This document shows positions 1 to 5,877 of a stretch of DNA of 64,000 bases, piece by piece (position 1 is the stretch's first letter; every line of letters starts with the position of its first letter). The DNA comes from CBDBEU01 sp965204565 (GTDB taxonomy: Bacteria; Pseudomonadota; Alphaproteobacteria; Rhizobiales; TMED25). Under the pieces are notes generated by a model, which was given only the letters and a program-made list of their open reading frames with translations, was not told the origin of the DNA and searched no databases. Both the position numbers and the translations under genes were made by a program. The stretch is from positions 124,001 through 188,000 of the forward strand of contig CBDBEU010000004.1 of NCBI GenBank assembly GCA_965204565.1. The letters are read 5' to 3'.

Positions 1-134
1 CCGCGGATGAAATACCGATTTTGAGGTAGACCACGCAAATGAAGTCTGATGTTCTCAGTTGACCGATCACCCTGCCTCTTTTCGTTTCGCCGGATTTGTC
101 GGAAGAGCAGAGTCAAATTGCGCGTTCTCGATAA

Positions 135-509
135 CTATGCCTCGTTCGGTTCTGGGTCGATATCGTCACCTGCGATACTTTCCGTGGTCTGCGCTTGGTG
201 GACCTCTTCGTCTGGTTTTTCCCATGTCTTGACCACTTGCGTCCAGTTTGGCGGAGCGCCTTTGCAGCCAAGCCATGTGTGCCAGAAACTCGGATCATCC
301 GAACGCGGGCGCTGCGGCTTTTGCAGGTCGCGGATGCGAACGGGAACGGGTATGGTGGCTGCCCGGCCGAGAGGGATTTCCTGCTGCGAAGGAATCATGG
401 GAAGCTCGTCGAGAAGCCCGCCCAAAGCGTCGGGAACAAGACGGCGGACAAGATTCTGATCGACATCGTTGACGATGCGGTAGTTCTTGGCTTGATGGTG
501 TAGTTCCAT
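135..509 (-). pseudogene. C-terminal remnant of HerA/DUF87-like ATPase
   Basis: The reading frame of 124 codons resembles the tail of HerA-type (DUF87/COG0433) ATP-dependent DNA translocases. It has an opening like IVNDVDQNLVRRLVPDALGG, then a GxAxxxPVPVRIRDL strand, then RPRSDDPSFWHTW, an order I recall from bacterial HerA-like ATP-binding proteins. The Walker A and B domains are absent because the upstream sequence at 510-1213 is insertion-sequence DNA, so the gene is 5'-truncated. HerA proteins work as hexamers with NurA-, SIR2- or DUF4297-type nucleases in DNA processing and phage defence; no partner is visible, since the gene ends at 135 and the window ends soon after. Bases 1-134 hold nothing I can identify. 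The family call rests on pattern memory and is moderate. Confidence 0.45.
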
Positions 510-1213
510 TCAGGGTGGAACTCGTCTCCGGTAATGTTGAGTGCGTCCATTTCGGGTTTGGAGACTTTGATGCCCTTTTGGTAGGTCCGCTCGTCGATTG
601 CGCATTTGACCCTGAGGCCAGCCTTGGTTGTCGTTGCACCGATCAGTTCGACCACAGTCATGCGGTCGGTGAGCGGACGACCGCTCCAGTTCTGGGTGAT
701 GTGACAGAACAGGCGGTACTCAATCTTGTTCCACTTCGATGTGCCGGGCGGATAGTGGTGGATCTGGAGCGTGCGCCCGGTCTCGTCGGCAAGCTTTTGC
801 AACTCGACTTTCCACAGCCTGACACGCACCCCGTTCGAGCCCCCACAGTCGGCATTGATCACAGGTTTCTTCGCCTCGGGATACCCGGCGCGGCCGCCAT
901 TGCGCTCCACCGCGCGGCTGATTGTCCACGGCGCTCGGCGTAGCTGACGCGCGATCGCACGAAAGGACCGTTGCGCCCCAAGTCCTCCGGAGATCTCCTC
1001 TCGATCACAATGAGCCAATGCTGGACGCGACCTTGCGCGCGCCAGCTGCCGGATAGCACACGTCCGGGGCAGCAAGGGAAAGATCGACGATGAGTTGCGA
1101 TCGAGCCCGTGGCCAATCGAACGCATCGACTCCCCACGCTGCCGGCGATCCCAAATCTCTGCCTTCCGGCTATCGGTAAAATGGATACGTCGACGGCAGC
1201 CCATCGTGAACAC
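510..1213 (-). mobile_element. Decayed IS30/ISAzo13 chimeric transposase remnant
   Basis: The minus-strand frame joins two unrelated transposase pieces. Its first ~120 residues look like the IS30 N-terminal helix-turn-helix region (opening CRRRIHFTDSRKAEIWDRR; later SFRAIARQLRRAPWTISRAV). From about GYPEAKK onward it matches the ISAzo13-type DDE domain: INADCGGSNG, then HHYPPGTSKWNKIEYRLF, and near the end EFHPEWNYTI. Both halves lack essential parts of their families, so the product should be inactive. The seam suggests a deletion between two adjacent insertion sequences. The remnant abuts and truncates the HerA-like gene downstream on the same strand. Confidence 0.6.
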
Positions 1214-1301
1214 TCCATCTTTCCATCAAAGACTGTGGTCTGCGCCCTTAGGTTTTCTCCAATGATAATGAGCGTCCGGCGCTGACAAGGAGACGGACGA
1301 T

Positions 1302-1691
1302 ATGAAGCGGAGCAGGTTTGGCGAGGAACAGATGATCGCTGTGTTGAAGGAGCAGGAGGCGGGGATGCCGACGGCGGATGTGTGCCGCCGTCACGGGATC
1401 AGCCCGGCGACCTTTTACAAGTGGAAGTCGAACTATGGCGGGCTTGAGGTGTCCGATGCCCGGCGGCTTCGTCAGTTGGAGCAGGAGAATGCGCAGCTGA
1501 AGAAGCTGCTGGCGGGCTCGATGCTGGACAACGCAATGCTCAGGGAGATCAGTGCAAAAAGTTCTGACGCCCGGTGCCGGGCGGCAGGCGGTGGCTCATT
1601 TCCGGGAGGTCTTCGAAGTGAGCCGGCGTCGCGCCTGCGCGGTGCCGGGCGTGGACCGAACGACGGTGCGCTACATCAGCTGCCGCCCTGA
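1302..1691 (+). CDS. IS3-family transposase OrfA
   Basis: This encodes the OrfA helix-turn-helix protein of an IS3 element. The opening MKRSRFGEEQMIAVLKEQEA, the HTH segment ADVCRRHGISPATFYKWK and a leucine-rich zipper region (LRQLEQENAQLKKLL) are standard. Normal OrfA stops at about 85-90 residues; here the frame stays open past the A-rich stretch near 1555-1560 into sequence that encodes orfB in another frame, so the last ~40 residues are probably out-of-frame read-through. The A-rich stretch is where IS3 elements normally shift -1 to make the OrfAB fusion. Confidence 0.7.
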   Translation: MKRSRFGEEQMIAVLKEQEAGMPTADVCRRHGISPATFYKWKSNYGGLEVSDARRLRQLEQENAQLKKLLAGSMLDNAMLREISAKSSDARCRAAGGGSFPGGLRSEPASRLRGAGRGPNDGALHQLPP

Positions 1692-2458
1692 CGACACCGA
1701 GGCGCGGACACGTATCAGGGAACTGGCCGGCGAGCGCCGCCGGTTCGGCTGTCGGCGCTTGCACTGGCTGCCGTGCCGTGAGGGATGGGTCATGAACCAC
1801 AAGAAGTTCCGCAGGCTGTATCATCGGGATGAGCGCTTGCAGGTTTGTCGCCGTGGCGGGCGCAAGCGGGCATTGGGGACACGAGCGCCGATGGTGTTAC
1901 CGCAGGGACCGAACCAGCGCTGGAGCCTGGACTTCATGTCGGATGCCTTTGCCTGCGGACGCAGGTTCCGGATCTTCGCCGTGGTCGACGACTTCAGCCG
2001 GGAGTGCGTGCGCCTGATTGCCGATACGTCGATCTCCGGCGCAAGGGTCGGTTGCGAGCCTGATGCGGCGATCTTCGAGCGAATGGCGCGGCCCGGCACG
2101 ATCGTCAGCGACAACGGCACCGAACCGACCGGCATGGCGATCGGGCGCCGTTCAAAGGAGCGCAATGTCGAGTGGCACTCTATCGCGCCGGGCAAGCCCT
2201 GTCGAACGGGTTCACCGAGAGCTTCAATGCGCGGCTCAGGGACGAATGTCTGAACGAGACGATCTTCACCAGCCCGACCCATGCCCGCCGGGAACTCGAA
2301 GCCTGGCGGCACGACTACAATCACTTCCGGCCCCACTCGAGCCTCGGGGACAAAACCCCGGCCGGGATCGGGGCTGGATCAACCGGCAAACACGGTTGTT
2401 GCCATCACGCCCGGCGTTGGGCCTCAAAACGGGCACAGGCTCTAATTGTAGCTGGTAG
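1552..2458 (+). pseudogene. IS3-family transposase OrfB, frameshifted
   Basis: This is the rve/DDE integrase half of the IS3 transposase. Visible landmarks are RWSLDFMSDAF (first Asp), TIVSDNGTE (second Asp) and, in a different frame, GFTESFNARLRDECLNE (catalytic Glu), followed by DYNHFRPHSSLGDKTPA. The frame switches near 2185 between the second and third catalytic residues, so the triad cannot be made from one frame. The C-terminal part continues to about 2458. Confidence 0.75.
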
Positions 2459-2566
2459 AAACTTCGCGCTCAGATCAGCGGCAACGCTCGGCTTTCAGCT
2501 TGTCGACCTTTTGCGGGCTCTACGTCAGATGAACCGGTCGGAGAAGCCCGAAGCGGAGGCGCGGAG

Positions 2567-2728
2567 ATGAGCGCCTGGATCGCGCTGGCGGTTTTTCTGA
2601 TCCTCGGCGCGACGCTGTGCGGATCCGTGGCCTTCATTCTGGCGTCGGAGGGCCGTGCGAAATCCGGCCTGTTCACCGTCGCCCTATCGATGATCTGGGC
2701 GCCTCCGCCGACGGCGAGGCGACGCTGA
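2567..2728 (+). CDS. Small single-TM phage-region protein
   Basis: The predicted 53-residue protein starts at an ATG overlapping the stop of a short upstream frame (ATGA), as in tightly packed phage operons. Residues 4-27 (WIALAVFLILGATLCGSVAF and beyond) form one hydrophobic segment; the basic tail ends TARRR. It could be a small lysis or holin-like membrane protein, but no family is recognised. Its end overlaps the start of a ParB-like fragment in another frame, so a deletion may have removed its true C-terminus. The stretch 2485-2566 upstream appears to be the end of another phage gene cut by the IS3 element. Confidence 0.35.
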   Translation: MSAWIALAVFLILGATLCGSVAFILASEGRAKSGLFTVALSMIWAPPPTARRR

Positions 2729-2925
2729 TCGAGATTGTCGAAAATCTGTTTCGCAACGATCTGTCGGTGCTGGACCGGGCGCAATTCGTCTCGACCTATC
2801 GCGAGGTATGGGAGCTGAAATACGGCGAGATCAAGCGCGGCGCCGTCCTGGGTGACGATGTTTCCGATGGGCGTCTATCTCCCGCCGCAATTGCAGATGG
2901 TGTTCCGCTGCCTGGTCGCGCATGA
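2686..2925 (+). pseudogene. ParB-like nuclease-domain fragment (prophage)
   Basis: The segment beginning IDDLGASADGEATLIEIVEN and continuing LFRNDLSVLDRAQFVSTYRE and WELKYGEIKRG matches the middle of phage- and plasmid-type ParB proteins, where the I-EN--R-DL--LDRA pattern is characteristic. The N-terminal ParB/Srx domain and the C-terminal half are missing, and there is no plausible start, so this is a fragment. Mu-like prophages of Rhizobiales often carry such a ParB-like gene near a winged-helix protein, which fits the next gene. It is distinct from the chromosomal parB at 45288-46259. Confidence 0.5.
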
Positions 2926-3129
2926 GGTGGCGGCGAAAGAGCATATCTATCAGGTGATCGTCAGCGACCGACCGGAGCCATGGCCCGATCCGAAGATCGT
3001 CGATGCCCAGATCCATAATCTGCGTCGGAGGCCGGGGCCGTCCGGCGTGCAAATCAAGGCCGTGTGGGGGTTGGCTACCGGCTGATCGACCGGCATCGGT
3101 TCCGCCCGGAAAAGGCGGTGTCGGCATGA
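2852..3129 (+). pseudogene. Phage winged-helix (OmpR-type) protein, frameshifted end
   Basis: A GTG start gives a reading frame containing YLPPQLQMVFRCLVAHEV and PDPKIVDAQIHNLRRR, the helix pattern of OmpR/Trans_reg_C winged-helix domains. The expected final hairpin (VWGVGYRLIDR) is split: the first frame ends as KAVWGLATG at 3085, whereas the adjacent frame reads GVGYRLIDRHRFRPEKAVSA and stops at 3127-3129. A one-base change near 3061-3071 therefore replaced the last ~20 residues. Similar free-standing winged-helix proteins occur in early regions of Mu-like prophages; no receiver domain is present. Confidence 0.5.
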
Positions 3130-3326
3130 GCGCGGACGGGCTGGCGCTGTGTGTGACCGAGCGCGCGGATTGCGCGCGGATCGCGATCATCCTCCGCCAT
3201 GCCGGCGGAGAGGTTTTCTACGACCTCCATCCGGACCGGGCGGAGAATCCCGCCGAGGGGCCGCCCGATCTGGTGGAGCGGACGCGCGGGCTGAATGGCG
3301 ACACGATCGGCAGGACGGAGGAGTAG
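3126..3326 (+). CDS. Hypothetical prophage protein, 66 aa
   Basis: The ATG overlaps the stop of the winged-helix frame (ATGA), and the gene ends three bases before the next small frame, as in a compact phage operon. The protein begins MSADGLALCVTERADCARIA and is soluble and acidic toward its end. I recognise no domain. The overlapping start and the direction shared with the tail genes support it as real. Confidence 0.4.
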   Translation: MSADGLALCVTERADCARIAIILRHAGGEVFYDLHPDRAENPAEGPPDLVERTRGLNGDTIGRTEE

Positions 3327-3329
3327 CCG

Positions 3330-3476
3330 ATGGCGGTCTCGATCCAGACGCAGATCGGCGAAGCCAACCGTGAAATCCGAATGCGCCGCGAGGTCTACCC
3401 GCGCCAGGTGGGCGCAAGAAAGATAAGGATCGACCATGGCGACAGCCCCTTACAACCATGGCGTCCGCGTCTTTGA
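3330..3476 (+). pseudogene. Truncated Mu-like prophage small protein
   Basis: The 48-codon frame begins MAVSIQTQIGEANREIRMRR and continues EVYPRQV. This resembles a small conserved prophage protein of the form REIALRRRVYPRWV followed by a helical tail (GRMTQAKAD...), known from Mu-like phages. Here the helical tail is missing; the frame runs into the start of the sheath gene at 3436 and stops within it. A deletion that fused the 5' part of this gene to the tail operon would explain this. Confidence 0.4.
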
Positions 3477-4668
3477 CGCCGGTAAAACCGAACTTCCGAT
3501 TTCTGCCGCCGATCTGTCTTCGATCGGCATGGCGGTAGTCGCGGAGGCTGCCGATGCAAGCAAATTTCCGCTAAACGAACCTGTTCACTTCTACTCCAAC
3601 GACACCGACAAGATCGCGGATCTCGGCGCAACGGGAACCGCCAGGGCGGCCATCGATGCGATCAGCGACCAGGGTGTCGTCGCATCCATCGTGCTGGTCC
3701 GCGTGGCCGAAGGCGTCGATACCGACACTACCCTGGCCAATCTGGCCGGGTCGAGCGCCGCGATGACCGGCGTCAATGCCTTCCGCTATGCCAAGGGGCA
3801 CACGGGTGTCGAGCCGGGACTTCTGATCGTTCCCGGTTACACTTCGCAGCGGCCGGGCGGCGGCAAGAACCCGGTCATGGCCGAACTCGAAGGCATCTCA
3901 GCGGCGCTGAAGGCGGTCAGGATCGGCGATTGCCCGGCGACGACCAAGGAAAGCGCGCTCGCCTATCGCGCCGATTTCTCCGACCGGTACACCTATCTGG
4001 TCGAGCCGGCCGTCAAGCTGGCGGGCAATGTGGTTGCGCCTGCCTCGGCGCGTGTCGCCGGCCTGTTTGTCAAGCGTGACCAGGACAGGGGTGGACCGTA
4101 CTGGTCGCCGTCCAATCAGGCGATCGGCGGCATTGTCGGCACATCGCGACCGGTGTCCTATTTCGATGGCGAGGCCAGCCATGAGGCCAACTATCTGAAC
4201 GAAAACCGTATCAATACGATCATCCCGGCCGTGACCGTTCAGGGCGCAGGCGGCGCGGTAGCCGCCAACGGAACGATCCTTTGGGGCAGCGAGACCACGT
4301 CGTCCGATGCTCTGTGGCGGTTCATCAACGTGACGCGGACGCGGGCTGCGATCGAAAAGGCTATTGCACCGGCGTTCCGTTCGGTAATGGACGAAAACCT
4401 GTCGGCACAGCTCGGCATCGCCATCATCCGGTCGCTGCAAATCTTCCTGGACGAATTAAAGGCAGCCGGCGTCATCCTCGGGGGGCGGGCCTATTGGGAC
4501 AAGGCGCGCAACTCGTCCCAGTCGCTGCGGTCCGGCATCCTGCGCGTTGAATTCGACGCCGAGGAAGCGCCGCCGCTCAATGACCTGCAGTTCGGTTCCC
4601 GCCGCAACTCGGTCTACTTCAACGTTCTGGCCGAGGACATTCTGACCGGTCTCGATCGCGCAGCATAA
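3436..4668 (+). CDS. Contractile tail sheath protein (P2 gpFI-like)
   Basis: This 410-residue protein belongs to the P2-type tail sheath family, the subunit that contracts around the tail tube. It starts MATAPYNHGVRVFDAG, has the early sheath-type segment EPVHFYSNDTDKIADLGATG, and ends in the conserved C-terminal region containing LQIFLDELKAAGVILGGRAY and the beta-strand NDLQFGSRRNSVYFNVLAED. Length is near normal. It is followed 11 bp later by the tail tube gene, the order seen in P2 and related prophages. The frame is intact, unlike the genes before it. Confidence 0.85.
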   Translation: MATAPYNHGVRVFDAGKTELPISAADLSSIGMAVVAEAADASKFPLNEPVHFYSNDTDKIADLGATGTARAAIDAISDQGVVASIVLVRVAEGVDTDTTLANLAGSSAAMTGVNAFRYAKGHTGVEPGLLIVPGYTSQRPGGGKNPVMAELEGISAALKAVRIGDCPATTKESALAYRADFSDRYTYLVEPAVKLAGNVVAPASARVAGLFVKRDQDRGGPYWSPSNQAIGGIVGTSRPVSYFDGEASHEANYLNENRINTIIPAVTVQGAGGAVAANGTILWGSETTSSDALWRFINVTRTRAAIEKAIAPAFRSVMDENLSAQLGIAIIRSLQIFLDELKAAGVILGGRAYWDKARNSSQSLRSGILRVEFDAEEAPPLNDLQFGSRRNSVYFNVLAEDILTGLDRAA

Positions 4669-4679
4669 GGAGAACCGAC

Positions 4680-5213
4680 ATGAACAATCTTCGCCTGCTT
4701 CGCGGATTTACCCTGATTGCCGGGGACACCATGGCGCTGACCATCGAAATCGAGGAGATGAAGCTTCCGGTCCTGGAGGAAAAAAGCTTCGACTTCACGC
4801 CGGGAGGCGGCACCGGCGAAACAGCGGTCCCGCTCGGCATCACCAACAAGCTGGAACTGCCCTTCAAGCTGGTCTCGCACAATCCTGACATGGACGTGCT
4901 GTTCGGTAGTCCGCCGGGGCAGCGCACTTCGTTCACGGCGGTCAAGTCGCTGTTCGACGATGAGGACGACAGCGGCCGCGCAATCGAGGTGACGGTCGAT
5001 ATCAAGGCCCGTCTGATGAAGATCGATCCCGAACAGATGAAGGGCGGCGAGAAGGCCGGCTACGATCACATGCTTTCGGCAGTGACCTGGTATTCCGAGG
5101 TGCACGACAAGAAGGTCATACGCGCGTTCAATTTCCGGCCTGGCGGCTGGACCATTCTCAACGGCACGGGCGTCGGTGACGATCATCGCCGCATCCTGAG
5201 GGTTGGCGGATGA
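4680..5213 (+). CDS. Major tail tube protein (P2 gpFII-like)
   Basis: The 177-residue protein matches the P2 FII tail tube family: MNNLRLLRGFTLIAGDTMAL is followed by IEIEEMKLPVLEEKSFDFTP and GITNKLELPFKLVSHNPDMD. It would polymerise as hexameric rings inside the sheath. The gene follows the sheath directly and its last four bases overlap the next start (ATGA), so translation is probably coupled. It is full length and intact. Confidence 0.82.
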   Translation: MNNLRLLRGFTLIAGDTMALTIEIEEMKLPVLEEKSFDFTPGGGTGETAVPLGITNKLELPFKLVSHNPDMDVLFGSPPGQRTSFTAVKSLFDDEDDSGRAIEVTVDIKARLMKIDPEQMKGGEKAGYDHMLSAVTWYSEVHDKKVIRAFNFRPGGWTILNGTGVGDDHRRILRVGG

Positions 5214-5635
5214 CGAAGGCGGCAAGCTCGGTAGACGTCAGGCTCACCTTTCCGATCGAACTGGAGGGTAATGCGGCGATCTCAAAGCTGACGATCAGCC
5301 GCCCGAAGACCGCCAACGTCCTGGAACTGATCAAGCTGTTCGGCAAGGACATCGTGACCATTTTGTTGTCGGGCGACGGGGACAGGATGCAGGACAAGGT
5401 CGCCGCGCTCAAATCGGGGGATAGCGAACTGGTCGGTCGGATCGCTTCGCTTCTGGATGCCCACAAGCTCGACGCCCTGGCGGCGGCTTTGGCAAAACTG
5501 TTTGGCGTGACACCGGAGCAATTCCTTTTGATCGATCCGGCCGATTATCCGGCAATCGGAAGGGCCCTAGCCGATTTTTTCCCCGCGCTCGAGACATTGA
5601 CGCAAGCGCCTTGCTCTTCGGGCCAGGCGACATAG
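5210..5635 (+). CDS. Tail assembly chaperone, short form (P2 gpE-like)
   Basis: The 141-residue protein is the in-frame product of the tail assembly chaperone locus between tube and tape-measure genes, where P2-type phages encode gpE. It begins MTKAASSVDVRLTFPIELEG and contains LTISRPKTANVLELIKLFGK, typical of phage tail assembly chaperones that coat the tape measure during tube assembly. A slippery heptamer lies near its 3' end, so a longer frameshifted product is also expected. Confidence 0.75.
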   Translation: MTKAASSVDVRLTFPIELEGNAAISKLTISRPKTANVLELIKLFGKDIVTILLSGDGDRMQDKVAALKSGDSELVGRIASLLDAHKLDALAAALAKLFGVTPEQFLLIDPADYPAIGRALADFFPALETLTQAPCSSGQAT

Positions 5636-5802
5636 CCGGCCGCTTCGGCTGGTCCGCGCTGGAGATCGGTGACCTTGAGCTCGACGAACTTGCTTTCTGG
5701 CACGAACAGGCGCTTGCCGCCGCCGATCGGGACAATGGCCGGCTTCTGAATGCAATTGCCGGTGCTCTGAAAGCTGGAGCCGACGGAGGCGGCAATCCAT
5801 GA
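5210..5802 (+). CDS. Tail assembly chaperone, -1 frameshift product (gpE+E'-like)
   Basis: After codon 5579-5581 the -1 frame is open with no stop to 5802. It reads DIDASALLFGPGDIAGRFGW and then LEIGDLELDELAFWHEQALA, the P2 gpE'-like C-terminal extension (IA--F-W-----DL-LDEL--W---A). The shift occurs at T TTT TTC (5575-5581), correctly phased relative to the upstream frame. The fusion would be about 197 residues. P2 and lambda use the same arrangement to make two chaperone forms in a fixed ratio, so the tail module has kept a subtle signal despite decay around it. Confidence 0.7.
5575..5581 (+). promoter_or_regulatory. Programmed -1 frameshift slippery site
   Basis: The heptamer TTTTTTC reads T TTT TTC in the frame starting at 5210, which is the X XXY YYZ form. 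It lies 51 bases before the zero-frame stop codon (5633-5635). The -1 frame downstream encodes the family-typical extension. Confidence 0.7.
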
Positions 5803-5877
5803 ACGTCTCGGTCATTGTCTCCCTGATAGACCGATATTCGGCGGAAGCGTCCAAATTCAAAAAGGACGCTTCAGGGG
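5799..5877 (+). pseudogene. Detached N-terminus of tape measure protein
   Basis: An ATG at 5799 overlaps the chaperone stop (ATGA) and encodes MNVSVIVSLIDRYSAEASKF, the classic opening of Mu/P2-like tape measure proteins (V-LIDR-S--A-K). The frame leaves register at GGGG (5874-5877): removing one G joins it exactly to the main tape-measure frame at 5878. The natural start of the tape measure is therefore 5799, and a one-base insertion in a G tract separates it from the rest. Confidence 0.6.

Larger units (their letters stand above)
1269..2472 (+). mobile_element. IS3-family element, about 1.2 kb, defective
   Basis: The element holds orfA (1302) and orfB (1552 onward) in the classical IS3 arrangement. 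I place the ends at TGAGCG (1269-1274) and CGCTCA (2467-2472), which form a short inverted repeat with the TGA...TCA termini usual for IS3; this gives 1,204 bp, normal for the family. No clear target duplication is visible. The orfB reading frame is broken near 2185, so this copy cannot make its own full transposase. It separates the IS30/ISAzo13 debris from the prophage region. Confidence 0.65.

Noticed and set aside
49..459. Plus-strand open frames at the left end of the window
   Set aside because: They lie opposite the HerA-like tail on the minus strand, show no recognisable motif, and have no ribosome binding site.
395..1213. Functional novel transposase combining IS30 and ISAzo13 domains
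   Set aside because: Both halves lack required parts of their catalytic domains, so a deletion fusion of two dead elements is simpler.
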